Positions 34,355 through 43,629 of a DNA stretch of 63,360 nt are shown here, in pieces (the first letter of the stretch is position 1; the number at the start of each line of letters is the position of its first letter). The stretch covers positions 1 to 63,360 of the forward strand of contig JAGNJW010000028.1 of the NCBI GenBank assembly GCA_018000455.1, read 5' to 3'. The notes under the pieces were generated by a model that worked only from the letters and a program-made list of their open reading frames with translations, did not search any database and was not told the DNA's origin. A program made the position numbers and the translations under genes. The DNA comes from Acidobacteriota bacterium. GTDB taxonomy: Bacteria; Acidobacteriota; Vicinamibacteria; Vicinamibacterales; UBA2999.

Positions 34355-35518
34355 ATGCTGCACCTCACGGTCGCCTTGGCCGCTGCCCTTGTTGTCCTCG
34401 TCCCGCCGCCCGTCGCCGCGCAGTCCGCCGCCCAGGAGGCCGTGCCGCGTTCCCCGTGGCGCACGGCCGATGGCGTGACCGTCGACGAAGTCGGCGATCC
34501 GCAGTACTCGACCTTCTCGCTGTGCGCGATCGATCCGGCCACCGGACAGTCGGGCGCGGCCGTCACCACCCGCGTGCCGTTCGTGGGCCGCGCCGTGCCG
34601 TGGGTGCGTGCCGGTGTCGGCGCCGTCTGCACGCAGGCCTCGACGATGGTCGAGTACGGCGTGCGCGGACTGGACCTGATGGCGAAGGGCGTCGACCCGA
34701 AGGACGCCACCGCGCAACTGCTCGCCGACGACCCCGGCCGCGAGTCGCGGCAACTCGGCATGATCGACATGCAGGGCCGCACCGCCGCACACACTGGCAA
34801 GAGCAACAGCGCCTGGGCCGGTAGCCGTCAGGGAAAGAACTACACGGTACAGGCCAACATCATGGTGGGGCCGGAGGTGGTCGAGGCCGTGGCCACCGTG
34901 TTCGAAGCTACCGAAGGCACCGGCATGCCGCTCGCCGAGCGCATGATCCTCGCTCTCGAAGCCGGCCAGTCGAAGGGCGGCGATAGCCGCTGGGGCAACC
35001 TGCAGTCGGCTGCGATCCGCATCGCCGATCCAAACGATCCCGGCCGCGGCAACGACTTCATCGCGCTCGCCATCGAGGTCGGCGAACATGCCGAGCCGGT
35101 CGGCGAGATGAAGCGGATTTTCTACACGACGCAGCGCCGCCTCGGTTACCGCACGTTCTCACAGGTGGAAGGCCCGGATGTGGTGGAACTGAAGCGCATG
35201 CTGCACGCCGTCGGCTACTGGCGCCCGTCGCTGGCGGCCCTTCCCGAGCCGCCCAAGCCGCCGAACGCGCGCGAGATGCAGGCGCTGCGGACGACCAACC
35301 CCGCACAGGCCGACGCACTGCAGGCCGATGCGCGCAGCGCGGCCGCGGCCTTCGCCCGCGACTACGCGCAGTTCGACGCCGAAACCGTCGCCGCCGTCGA
35401 TGGTTTCCGCAGGGACAACAAACTCACCTATGCCGGCAATCCACCAGGGCTGGTGGACGAGCGATTCGTGGCAGCCCTGCGCAGGGTCTATCTCAGCAGC
35501 AAGACTGTCGTGAAGTAG
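34355..35518 (+). CDS. DUF1028 Ntn-hydrolase-like protein with C-terminal peptidoglycan-binding-like domain, secreted
   Basis: This 387-residue protein has a signal peptide (about 1-23). Residues about 45-260 match DUF1028: YSTFSLCAIDPATGQSGAA, AVPWVRAGVGAVCTQASTM, then QANIMVGPEVVEAVATVFE and GGDSRWGNLQSAAIRI. DUF1028 is related to N-terminal-nucleophile hydrolases, but activity is unproven. The last 100 residues resemble a PG_binding_1 domain (FDAETVAAVDGFRRDNKLTY), suggesting location at the cell wall. ATG 34355 is chosen over an upstream ATG because AGGAGA lies 4 bases before it and the signal peptide starts there. Confidence 0.86.
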   Translation: MLHLTVALAAALVVLVPPPVAAQSAAQEAVPRSPWRTADGVTVDEVGDPQYSTFSLCAIDPATGQSGAAVTTRVPFVGRAVPWVRAGVGAVCTQASTMVEYGVRGLDLMAKGVDPKDATAQLLADDPGRESRQLGMIDMQGRTAAHTGKSNSAWAGSRQGKNYTVQANIMVGPEVVEAVATVFEATEGTGMPLAERMILALEAGQSKGGDSRWGNLQSAAIRIADPNDPGRGNDFIALAIEVGEHAEPVGEMKRIFYTTQRRLGYRTFSQVEGPDVVELKRMLHAVGYWRPSLAALPEPPKPPNAREMQALRTTNPAQADALQADARSAAAAFARDYAQFDAETVAAVDGFRRDNKLTYAGNPPGLVDERFVAALRRVYLSSKTVVK

Positions 35519-35531
35519 ACGATTCCGTTGC

Positions 35532-35561
35532 CGGGCCGCCGACGCTGCGGCCACCGGCCCG
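35532..35561 (+). terminator. Possible hairpin terminator after the DUF1028 gene
   Basis: CGGGCC (35532-35537) can pair with GGCCCG (35556-35561), with an inner GCCG/CGGC pairing. It lies just downstream of the stop at 35518. No T-tract follows, so this is weak. Confidence 0.3.
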
Positions 35562-35624
35562 ACACCAACCGTCTGCGCGTAATCGCACTCGGCTGCGCTT
35601 CCAATTACCCGCCGCGATGCTGGC

Positions 35625-38222
35625 ATGACTATTGCTAAATCGGTGCGGATGTCCCCGCTGTTCGCCTTCACAGCTGCCGCGCTGGCCGCCCTGGCTACGC
35701 TATGGCCAGGCGAAGGCCACGGTGTCGTGCCGCCTGACCTGCGGTCAACGCCGATACCGTCGGCGTCGGTGGGTGCACCGGACCCTCCGGCAGACCTGCA
35801 GGTGCTGGCGGTGCGTGGCCTCACGGTCACCCTCGCGTGGCAAGCGGCCGAAACGGGCACGGCCCCCACCAGCTACGTGATCGAAGGGGGCTTCGCTCCC
35901 GGCGAGGTGCTCGGCAGCATTCCCCTCGCCGGCGCGGCCACGGCGGTCACCTTCGACGCCCCCGCCGGTCGATTCCTCGTGCGCGTCCACGCGGTCGCCG
36001 GCGGCATGCGCAGCGCCGCCTCGAACGAGATCCCGCTGGTGGTCGCGGCGCCGCTTCCGGCTCCTGCGGTCGCACCGTCGGCGCCCACGCACCTGCTCGG
36101 CCTCGTCGACGGCAACAGGCTGTCGCTGTCGTGGACGTCGACCTTCACCGGCGGGCCGACCGAGCGTCTGTGGCTGCGGGTGACCGGTACGCAAACGGGC
36201 GAGGTAGCCGTTTCTGCTGGCGAGACGTTCAGCGTCGACGGTGTGCCGCCAGGGACGTACACCGTCGCGCTGGTCGCAGAGAACAGTGCGGGCCAGAGCG
36301 CGCCGTCGCCGCCGCTGACGCTGCACGTGCCGGGTGCCTGCAGTGGCCCGCCGCTGCCACCCACCACGTTCCGATCGTGGCAAACGGGTTCAACGATCTC
36401 GATTGCCTGGAACCCACCCACGACTGGACCCGCCGTCAGCCACTACACGGTGCGCGTCAGCGGTGATCTGTCGCTGCAATTCGACACCGTTGATCGGCTC
36501 GTGTCGGCGCCCCTGCCGGCCGGCCAGTATGCGGTGCACGTCGTGGCGACCAATGCCTGTGGCGTATCGGCGTCGGTGCCGGCAGCGCCGGACTGGACGG
36601 CGGTCACGTTCCTGAACGCCTCGCACGTCGTCTACTGGAAAGCGGTGCCCGGCGTGCGGCACTACCGCATCTTCACGTCGACGTCGGCGCAGGATCTCGA
36701 GCCGCTCGGCCCCGGCATGCCGTTCATCGAAGCCACCGGGTCGCCGGTCGTCGTGCCGGCGGTCGATCCAATGACCCCGATCTTCTATCGCGTCTTCGCC
36801 GCTGACGGCCCACTCGTGGGCGGCGGCGGCCCGGTGGCTGTCACCACGACGTTCAGCGTGCGCGATTCGGTGCCCTGGTCGGGCGACGTCACGCCGGCGC
36901 TGTGGGACATCGACGGGGATGGCTGCCTCGATCTCATCGGCGGCTGGGGCAACTGCGATGGCACGTTCCGCGGCTACTCGCTCGATACGGTCGGGCTCTT
37001 CGGCCTGCGCGCCAATGGCCGCGGCAATCGCGACTCGCGCTTGGCCGACTTCACCGGCGACGGCATCACCGACATCATCTCGAACATCTACGACCGCGCC
37101 GACACCACGCCGTTTGCGACGATGCTTCACGTCGGTGACGGGCAGGGCGGCTTCACCGAGGATGCGGGTATCGCCGCCATGCAGATTCGCGGCTTCGGTG
37201 AGACGATCGTCGCCGCCGATTTCGACAACGACGGCGACATCGATGTGTTCCTGCCGCACTACTCGCACGTGGGTGACGGCGGGCGCAACTGGCTGCTCAT
37301 CAACGATGGCGCGGGTCATTTCACGGACGTCGCCGAGGCGGCCGGGGTCGCCTTCAACCAGCACGTGCCGCCCGAAGGCGCCCAGGCCGTCGACTTCAAT
37401 CAGGACGGCTGGCTCGACCTCCACGTCGCCTCGCACCTCTTCATGAACAACGGCGATCTGACCTTCACGGACGTCGCTCCCGCGCTCGGCCTGCCGGTGC
37501 TATTCGACGAGGGAATGCGCCTCCTCGACATCGATCTCGACGGCGACTTGGATCTGGTGCACCACGACTCGGCGGTCACGCGGCTCTTCACCAATGGCGG
37601 CGAGACGTTCGACACGGGGCAGATCGTCAACGGAGCCGACGGCGCGACCTTCGGCTACGGCCTGAACGTCTGCGACGTCAACGGCGACGCCTTCGAGGAC
37701 GTGATCGTGGGCGGCAACGACCGCTCGAGCTCATCAGGCCTGCCCGTGCTGCTGCTGAACGTTGGCGGACGCCTGCTGCGATCGGACCTGGCAGACGGTG
37801 AGCCGTCCTATCATGATCTGATGGCCTGCGCGGACCTCGACGGCTCGGGTCGGCCCGACCTGCTGAGCCGCTGGACGGACAACACCTCGCTCGTCCAGCG
37901 CTTCAGGAGCTTCATCTCACAAGGCGCACCCCTGGGCGCCATTCGCCTGCGCGTCGTCGGCGGCGACGGGGCCCGGAACCAGCAGGGCCGTGCCATCACA
38001 CTTCGCCCGCTGCAGGGACCGGACATGACGATCCTGCGGACGGTGGAATCCGGCTCCGGCTACATGGCGCAGAACGGCTACGACCTGCTCATCGCCACAC
38101 CGTGGCCCGGCGACTACGAGGTCGAGGTGCGTTTCGCCAGTGGCTGGGTGCGGACCACGGCCCGCCCCGGTGATGCACTCACCATCCGCGCGGACGGCAC
38201 GGTGACCGCTGGCCTGCAGTAG
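35625..38222 (+). CDS. Secreted fibronectin-III / FG-GAP repeat protein with C-terminal ASPIC/UnbV domain
   Basis: This 865-residue protein has a signal peptide (about 1-33). Two to three fibronectin type III-like domains follow (about 55-330; PPADLQVLAVRGLTVTLAWQA begins the first). FG-GAP/VCBS repeats with calcium-type loops occupy about 410-750 (WDIDGDGCLDLIGG, ADFDNDGDIDVFLP, VDFNQDGWLDLHVA, LDIDLDGDLDLVHH). An ASPIC/UnbV-like tail closes the protein (RNQQGRAITLRPL, SGSGYMAQN). Such proteins are extracellular beta-propellers with likely adhesion or carbohydrate-related roles. ATG at 35649 is an alternative start. Its 3' end overlaps the convergent acetamidase gene by 44 bases. Confidence 0.87.
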   Translation: MTIAKSVRMSPLFAFTAAALAALATLWPGEGHGVVPPDLRSTPIPSASVGAPDPPADLQVLAVRGLTVTLAWQAAETGTAPTSYVIEGGFAPGEVLGSIPLAGAATAVTFDAPAGRFLVRVHAVAGGMRSAASNEIPLVVAAPLPAPAVAPSAPTHLLGLVDGNRLSLSWTSTFTGGPTERLWLRVTGTQTGEVAVSAGETFSVDGVPPGTYTVALVAENSAGQSAPSPPLTLHVPGACSGPPLPPTTFRSWQTGSTISIAWNPPTTGPAVSHYTVRVSGDLSLQFDTVDRLVSAPLPAGQYAVHVVATNACGVSASVPAAPDWTAVTFLNASHVVYWKAVPGVRHYRIFTSTSAQDLEPLGPGMPFIEATGSPVVVPAVDPMTPIFYRVFAADGPLVGGGGPVAVTTTFSVRDSVPWSGDVTPALWDIDGDGCLDLIGGWGNCDGTFRGYSLDTVGLFGLRANGRGNRDSRLADFTGDGITDIISNIYDRADTTPFATMLHVGDGQGGFTEDAGIAAMQIRGFGETIVAADFDNDGDIDVFLPHYSHVGDGGRNWLLINDGAGHFTDVAEAAGVAFNQHVPPEGAQAVDFNQDGWLDLHVASHLFMNNGDLTFTDVAPALGLPVLFDEGMRLLDIDLDGDLDLVHHDSAVTRLFTNGGETFDTGQIVNGADGATFGYGLNVCDVNGDAFEDVIVGGNDRSSSSGLPVLLLNVGGRLLRSDLADGEPSYHDLMACADLDGSGRPDLLSRWTDNTSLVQRFRSFISQGAPLGAIRLRVVGGDGARNQQGRAITLRPLQGPDMTILRTVESGSGYMAQNGYDLLIATPWPGDYEVEVRFASGWVRTTARPGDALTIRADGTVTAGLQ

Positions 38223-39285
38223 ACCGGTGGCGGCCGCCACCTGTTCCTACTTTGAAGAGGCTCTTCGGCAGTTTCACGTGCACGCCCATCGTGGGCTTGT
38301 CGACGAGTTGCGTCACGGCGACGTGCCCGGCCACGCTTACAAGCTGATAGGCCTGGTGCTTGGTGAGGCCGCGCGTGCGGGTCAGGAAGTCGACCATCTC
38401 CTGGATGGCGATTCCGGTCGCCACGGCCAGGTCCGGATCGGCCCCGATGCTGATGTAGTCGGTGGGCGTCTCGGCACGCGGCCAGTTCAGCGACTCGCCC
38501 TTGCGGACGGTCAGCCTGAGCCGTCCGCGCAGCGACGTCTCGATGGCCGTCTGGCTCACTTCCCCATCGCCCTGCGCGGCGTGGCCGTCGCCCACGGCGA
38601 AGAGCGCGCCCGGCACGAACACGGGGATGTAGAGGGTGGACCCGGCGGTCAGTTCACGGTTGTCCATGTTGCCGGCAAAGCGGCTCGGCGGGTTGCTGCT
38701 CACCCGGCCGACGGCGGCCGGCGGCGCGACGCCCATGCTGCCGAAGAAGGGTTTGAGAGGCACGACGATACCGGGAAAGAACTCCGCCGTCATCGTCGCC
38801 CGGTCGAGGGGCACGATCTTGATGGGCACGCTTCGATCGCAGTTCTCGGGCAGGAAGCCGCTGCAGCCGTTGTAGCCGTAGTCGATCGGCAGGTCGATCG
38901 ACAGCACCTGCACCTCGAGCACGTCGCCGGGCTCGGCGCCGTCGACGAAGACCGGGCCGGTGAGGATATGACCGCCCGGCCCGCGCCGATCGCCCGTCAC
39001 CTCCGCGACGATCTGCCTGAGGGACGCCTGCACCTTCCCGGGCGGCAGGCCGGCCTTCTCGAGACCGGACGGCGAGTTCGTGAGGAGCGTGTCCACATCG
39101 ATGACGTCGCCCGAGGCGATGCGCAGCACCGGTCGTGCCTCGGCCCAGTAGTAGCCGTAGGCGACGGTGGCCGGTGTGGCCTCGAGACGGTGGGTGCGCG
39201 GCGTTTGCGCCACGAGCAGCGGCAGCTCTGCGGCCGCGATGAGCGCCAGGACCAGAATGGAGTGCGCGCGGACCTCTGGTGACAT
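38179..39285 (-). CDS. Secreted acetamidase/formamidase family protein
   Basis: This 368-residue protein has a signal peptide (about 1-26). The body matches the FmdA/AmdA family, which hydrolyses short amides to ammonia plus the acid: GPVFVDGAEPGDVLEVQVL, FAGNMDNRELTAGSTLYIPV, GALFAVGDGHAAQGDGEVS and TPTDYISIGADPDL are characteristic. The family-like part ends around KLPKSLFKV (residue about 346). A further 22 residues, rich in Gly, Arg, Ser and Pro, are encoded opposite the 3' end of the FG-GAP gene and look like read-through past an ancestral stop. Upstream lies a 167-bp inverted-repeat element. Confidence 0.87.
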   Translation of the reverse strand: MSPEVRAHSILVLALIAAAELPLLVAQTPRTHRLEATPATVAYGYYWAEARPVLRIASGDVIDVDTLLTNSPSGLEKAGLPPGKVQASLRQIVAEVTGDRRGPGGHILTGPVFVDGAEPGDVLEVQVLSIDLPIDYGYNGCSGFLPENCDRSVPIKIVPLDRATMTAEFFPGIVVPLKPFFGSMGVAPPAAVGRVSSNPPSRFAGNMDNRELTAGSTLYIPVFVPGALFAVGDGHAAQGDGEVSQTAIETSLRGRLRLTVRKGESLNWPRAETPTDYISIGADPDLAVATGIAIQEMVDFLTRTRGLTKHQAYQLVSVAGHVAVTQLVDKPTMGVHVKLPKSLFKVGTGGGRHRSTAGQRSPCRPRGW

Positions 39286-39289
39286 CGCG

Positions 39290-39456
39290 GTGTCCTAGAG
39301 AGTTGAACACGAAGTTCGCTGACATATTCCTGGCGGGGCATCCCGCCTCGCGGCGTTGCTCCTCCCTCGGATATCCGCCATATCCTCGGTCGTCGCGCCT
39401 TGCGATCCGGGCGCCGCACCAGGAATACTTGTCACCGAACTTCGGTTCCAGGACAC
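39290..39456. repeat. 167-bp inverted-repeat (MITE- or REP-like) element filling an intergenic gap
   Basis: Both ends read inward as GTGTCCT[A/G]GA. Inside them, both arms carry GAAGTTCG[C/G]TGACA, then ATTCCTGG, in opposite orientation (left arm 39311-39332, right arm 39419-39445). The centre has GGATAT-CCGCC-ATATCC, a 6-bp hairpin. The element fits exactly between the acetamidase start and the M28 peptidase stop, which uses the element's last base (CTA at 39456-39458). No ORF, and no clear target duplication. Copy number cannot be judged from one window. Confidence 0.6.
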
Positions 39457-41114
39457 TAGCGGGCGGTCACCGCGTCGGTTGCCGCGGGCGTCACGAAGCG
39501 CTTGAAGAAACTGCCGTGGGTCCAGTGCGGACGGGTGTCGCGGTTGGCCACCCGCACGCACAGTTCGCCGACGAGCGCAGTGAAAGCGGCGGCCGCGCCG
39601 CGATCGATCGGCTGATCGAGATCGTCCGACGGTGCGTGATAGCGCTCGCGCGTCCAGTCTGCAGCGATGGTCGCCTCGGGCGATCCTTCGTCGTAGCCGA
39701 CCATCAGCGCCAGCGCCGGCACGCCTTCGCGCACGAAGCTGTACTGATCGCTGCGAATGAACCGGTTGCGCTGCGGCTCAGGGTCGGCCTGCACACCCAC
39801 CTGTACGGCCGCCGCCACGGCCCGCACGTCGTCGCCGAGCTCCGACTCGTCGAGTCCGAGCACCATGAGCGTCTTCAGCGGAAAGAGCGGCAGGAACATG
39901 TCCATGTTGATGTTGGCGACGATGCCGTCCTTCGGCACGGTCGGGTTGAGGGCGTAGTAGCGCGACCCGAGCAAGCCCTTCTCTTCGGCCGTCACCGCCG
40001 CGAACACCACCGAGCGTCTGGGCCGCGCCGCGGCTACGGCTTTGGCGGCTTCGAGCAAGGTCGCGACGCCGGAGGCGTTGTCCATCGCGCCGTTGTAGAC
40101 GGCGTCGCCGGCGATGGCGGCGCCAATGCCGACGTGATCGAGATGCGCCGTCAACACGACGAACTCGTCGGCCAGTTCCGGGTCGCGGCCGCGTACGATG
40201 CCGGCGACGTTCTGCGACTCCACCACCTGGCTGTCGACGGTGACGGTTGCGCGCAGCGACGGCGCCAGCGCGAAGTGCGGCAGCGCCCGGCCCTCGTCGG
40301 CGATCTTCAGGATCTCGGCAAACGTGTGCCCCGAACCCTCGAAGAGCCGCTCGGCCCTGGCAGGGTTGAAGGCCACCGCGATCTGCTGACCGGCCGTGCC
40401 GTCGAGCGACGGGTCGGCCAGGGCCATGGCGGGATTCAGCCGGTTGGCCGAGGAGCGCTCCCACGGCACGTCCATCGTCTTGGGGTTGGCCAGCGAGATC
40501 GTCCCCACGGCCCCCAGACGTTTCAGCGCGGCCCAGCGTTCACCCGCAGACTGATAATGCGCGCTGAGCGCCCCGGGCACGCCGCGCGGGCTGCCCGTCA
40601 GGTAGACCACCACCTTGCCCGTCACGTCGAGACCAGCGAAGTCGTCGTGCTCCACTTCGGGGATGACCAGGCCATGGCCCGCGAAGACGAGCGGCGCGTC
40701 GACCGCCGGCGCCGAATCGATGCGCATGCCGATGGTGGCCTCGTCGCCCAGCACGACCGCGGCCGCCTTGCCGCGCCGGACCAGCGCCAGGCTCGACCGC
40801 GACTCGTCGATCCTCCGCGAGCGGAAGGTCACGGGCTGCAGGAAGCCGTTGCTGCCGGCCGGCTCCACGCCGGCTCGCGTCAGCTGGTCGGCTACGTAGT
40901 TGGCGGCCTTGCGGTGCTCGGGACTGCCGGTCTCGCGGCCGCGCATGTCATCGTTGGCGAGGAACGCCACGTGTGCCCACCAAGCGGCGGCCTCGTCGTC
41001 GGTTTCGGCAGCCGTGGCGCCCGCAGGCTCGCTTCCGGCGGCCGGAGGCGCCGGCACCGCGCAGGCCGTGAACGACGCGGCCACGAACAGCGCGAGCAAG
41101 AGACGATCCGTCAT
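39456..41114 (-). CDS. M28-family aminopeptidase-like protein with inserted PA domain, predicted lipoprotein
   Basis: This 552-residue protein has a signal peptide with a lipobox-like end (AASFTAC, Cys about 18), so probably an envelope lipoprotein. A PA-type insert (about 130-280; APLVFAGHGLVIPEVEHDDF, GKVVVYLTGSPRG) precedes the zinc peptidase half. Metal ligands are seen in VVLTAHLDHVG, YNGAMDNASGVATLL, AVTAEEKGLLGS and NINMDMFLP, with the last His in RERYHAPSDD. This matches the M28 aminopeptidase group common in Acidobacteriota. It is separated from the DUF3500 gene by 49 bases on the same strand. Its stop lies within the edge of a repeat element. Confidence 0.9.
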   Translation of the reverse strand: MTDRLLLALFVAASFTACAVPAPPAAGSEPAGATAAETDDEAAAWWAHVAFLANDDMRGRETGSPEHRKAANYVADQLTRAGVEPAGSNGFLQPVTFRSRRIDESRSSLALVRRGKAAAVVLGDEATIGMRIDSAPAVDAPLVFAGHGLVIPEVEHDDFAGLDVTGKVVVYLTGSPRGVPGALSAHYQSAGERWAALKRLGAVGTISLANPKTMDVPWERSSANRLNPAMALADPSLDGTAGQQIAVAFNPARAERLFEGSGHTFAEILKIADEGRALPHFALAPSLRATVTVDSQVVESQNVAGIVRGRDPELADEFVVLTAHLDHVGIGAAIAGDAVYNGAMDNASGVATLLEAAKAVAAARPRRSVVFAAVTAEEKGLLGSRYYALNPTVPKDGIVANINMDMFLPLFPLKTLMVLGLDESELGDDVRAVAAAVQVGVQADPEPQRNRFIRSDQYSFVREGVPALALMVGYDEGSPEATIAADWTRERYHAPSDDLDQPIDRGAAAAFTALVGELCVRVANRDTRPHWTHGSFFKRFVTPAATDAVTAR

Positions 41115-41163
41115 ACGTGGCTCCCGGACTTCGATTGGGGCGCGCGCTCACCGCGGCGCCGGT

Positions 41164-42210
41164 TTACCGCGCGTGTTCGGCTGCCAGGTGCTCCCCGAGC
41201 ACATCTCGTCCGAAGTCACCCTTGAAATCGCGCCACACTGCGTGGATGTGATTGCCGTCGTTCTGCGTGTTGTCGTACTCGACGAGGAACGTCGGCCCCT
41301 GCAGCCGATAGTAGTGCTTGGCGCCCCGCGCCGTCGGCCCCGCCCAGGCGAAGGTCACCAGATCGAGACCAGCGGCGGTCAGGCGGTTCATCCGATCGGC
41401 TGCCAGGTCGGGCGCCATCATCGATGTGTAGGCACCGAGCAGGCGCATCACCGCTTCGCGCTTGGCAGCAGTCAGGCGCCCAAGCGGGATGCCGGGTGGC
41501 GCCAGTGGCGCGATATCGCGCTTGTTCGCGGACACGATATCGCCAGGAGCCGTACCGGCAATCACCGCCGTGGCCCGCTCAGTACCGCTCAGCGAGTCCA
41601 CGACCGCGCGGCCGGCGTCCTCGAGAGACGCCAGCACCCGCAGACCCTTCTCAGGGCCGTCCTTGACTTCGGCGGGATTGGCCCCCGTGAAGAGCGGCGA
41701 CGTCGCCACGACTCGGCCGTCGCGAATCGCGAAATGAAGCGACAGATGGTGACCCTCGACGCGCCAGCCCCATCTGCCGCGCGGAACGGGCGTGCCGAAC
41801 ACGGTGACGTGATAGTCGAGGGGCGAGCGGGCAAAGCGCGGGCTGTTCTCGATGGCGCGCAACACGTTCTCGAGCTGGATGATCGCCGAGGCCGTCAGAT
41901 ATCCCTGCTGACTGAGGCCGGTCTTGAGCAGCGCGTGCGCCTTGTCCTTCTGCGCCGCCGACATCGCGCGCAGTGCCAGGCCCTTGCGGGGAAACATCTC
42001 GTTCGGGATGAAGTGCCAGTGCAGCCGTTCGTCCGACGCGAAATTGAACACGGCCTGCTGTTGCTCGGCAGCCGAGAGCGCCGCGACGAAGGCGCCGGCG
42101 GCCGTAGCCATGCGGGCCGCAGACTGTTCGGTGGCGACAATCCCCGCCCACCCGGCACTGGCGGCGAGGGCCACCGCCACAGCAACGCGGATCATCACGC
42201 TCTTGTGCAT
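41164..42210 (-). CDS. DUF3500 domain protein, secreted
   Basis: This 348-residue protein has a signal peptide (about 1-24). The rest matches DUF3500: ATAAGAFVAALSAAEQQQAVFNFASDERLHWHFIP near the start, RKGLALRAMSAAQKDKAHALLKTGLSQQGYLTA, and the C-terminal GPTFLVEYDNTQNDGNHIHAVWRDFKGDFG. No enzymatic activity is established. The C-terminal NxxNHIH-type motif could bind metal. It lies between the M28 peptidase and the gabD gene on the same strand, 39 bases from gabD's stop. Confidence 0.88.
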   Translation of the reverse strand: MHKSVMIRVAVAVALAASAGWAGIVATEQSAARMATAAGAFVAALSAAEQQQAVFNFASDERLHWHFIPNEMFPRKGLALRAMSAAQKDKAHALLKTGLSQQGYLTASAIIQLENVLRAIENSPRFARSPLDYHVTVFGTPVPRGRWGWRVEGHHLSLHFAIRDGRVVATSPLFTGANPAEVKDGPEKGLRVLASLEDAGRAVVDSLSGTERATAVIAGTAPGDIVSANKRDIAPLAPPGIPLGRLTAAKREAVMRLLGAYTSMMAPDLAADRMNRLTAAGLDLVTFAWAGPTARGAKHYYRLQGPTFLVEYDNTQNDGNHIHAVWRDFKGDFGRDVLGEHLAAEHAR

Positions 42211-42249
42211 CGGCCTTCGATCCTTTGTCGAATCTGGTCGCGTCGTGCC

Positions 42250-43629
42250 CTAGATGAGGGCAATCGACACGTACTTGAGGTCCAGATACTCCTCGATGCC
42301 CCACTTGCCGCCCTCGCGCCCGAGACCCGACGCCTTGACACCGCCAAACGGCGCCTGCGGCGTCGACGGCACGCCGTCGTTCACACCGACGATCCCGAAG
42401 TCGAGTGCCTCGGAAACGCGGAACGCCCGTGACAGATCGCGCGTCCACAGATACGCAGCCAGCCCGAACGGCGTGCCGTTGGCTGCCGCCACCGCGTCGG
42501 CGTCGCGCTCGAATCGCACGAGCGGCGCGACGGGACCGAATGTCTCTTCCTCCAGGATGCGCATGCCGGGCACGACGCCCGTGAGCACGGTGGGTTCGAA
42601 GTAGAGGCCCTCGCGCGGCTTGCCGCCGACGAGCGCGCGGGCGCCCTTGGCCAGCGCGTCGGTGACGTGAGCCGACACCTTGTCGTGGCCCTGCTGGTCT
42701 ACCAGGGGGCCGACGCTCACGGCCGCGTCGAGCGGATCGCCCATCCGCAGGGCCTTCACCACGTCACCGAGCCGCCGCGCGAACTCGTCGTGGATAGCTG
42801 CCTGCACGTAGATCCGGTTGGCGCAGACGCACGTCTGACCGGTGTTGCGGAACTTCGACGCCACCACCTCGCGCACGGCGAGGTCGAGGTCGGCGTCGTC
42901 GAAGACGAGGAACGGCGCGTGGCCACCAAGCTCGAGCGACACGCGCTTGACGGTCTTCGCCGCCTGCGCGGCCAGCAGCACACCCACCTCGGTGCTGCCC
43001 GTGAAGGTGAGCTTGCGAATAGCGGGCTCGTCGAAGAACACCGACGAGACGAGCGCGGGATCGACGGTGGTCAGCACCTGGAATACGTCCGCCGGACCAC
43101 CCGCCTCGCGCCACAGCTCTTCGAGCCGCAGGGCGGTGAGCGGCGACTGCTCGGCCGGCTTGAGCACGACCGTGCAGCCGGCGGCAAGCGCTGGCGCGGC
43201 CTTGCGCGTCACCATCGCCGCCGGGAAGTTCCACGGCGTGACGGCGTACACCGGGCCGACGGCCTGCGGCCGCACGAACAGCCGCTTGTGCGTGAACTGA
43301 CTCGGCACCGTCTCGCCGTAGACGCGCTTGGCCTCTTCGGCATACCACTCGACGAAGGCAGCGGCGTACTTCACCTCGCCGCGCGACTCGGTGATGGGCT
43401 TGCCCATCTCCTCGGTCATGAGCCGCGCCAGCCGCTCCTCGTCGTGGAGGATCAGATTGAACCACCGGCGCAGGATGGCCGATCGTTCGTAGGCGCTGCG
43501 ATCGCGCCAGGCCGGAAACGCCTCGATAGCGCTCCTGGCCGCGGCACGCGCCTCGGCGAGGCCGGCGTTCGGCACGCTCTGCACGCAAAGGCCGGTGGCG
43601 GGATTCTGGACGTCGAAAGTCGCGCTCAT
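42250..43629 (-). CDS. gabD: NAD(P)-dependent succinate-semialdehyde (aldehyde) dehydrogenase
   Basis: This 459-residue cytoplasmic enzyme oxidises an aldehyde to its acid, in the GABA route succinic semialdehyde to succinate. The ALDH active site is intact: the Glu in SLELGGHAPFLVF and the catalytic Cys in FRNTGQTCVCANRIYV. VTPWNFPAAMVTRKAAPALAAGCTVVLKPAE and FTGSTEVG are cofactor-binding blocks. It is the last gene of a run with gabT and a decarboxylase; its start overlaps the gabT stop (ATGA). The substrate could be another semialdehyde or an aryl-acetaldehyde, given the aromatic-type decarboxylase upstream. Confidence 0.92.
   Translation of the reverse strand: MSATFDVQNPATGLCVQSVPNAGLAEARAAARSAIEAFPAWRDRSAYERSAILRRWFNLILHDEERLARLMTEEMGKPITESRGEVKYAAAFVEWYAEEAKRVYGETVPSQFTHKRLFVRPQAVGPVYAVTPWNFPAAMVTRKAAPALAAGCTVVLKPAEQSPLTALRLEELWREAGGPADVFQVLTTVDPALVSSVFFDEPAIRKLTFTGSTEVGVLLAAQAAKTVKRVSLELGGHAPFLVFDDADLDLAVREVVASKFRNTGQTCVCANRIYVQAAIHDEFARRLGDVVKALRMGDPLDAAVSVGPLVDQQGHDKVSAHVTDALAKGARALVGGKPREGLYFEPTVLTGVVPGMRILEEETFGPVAPLVRFERDADAVAAANGTPFGLAAYLWTRDLSRAFRVSEALDFGIVGVNDGVPSTPQAPFGGVKASGLGREGGKWGIEEYLDLKYVSIALI

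Noticed and set aside
39279..41225. Plus-strand open frame of 648 codons opposite the M28 peptidase
   Set aside because: Starts inside the inverted repeat and has shadow-type composition.
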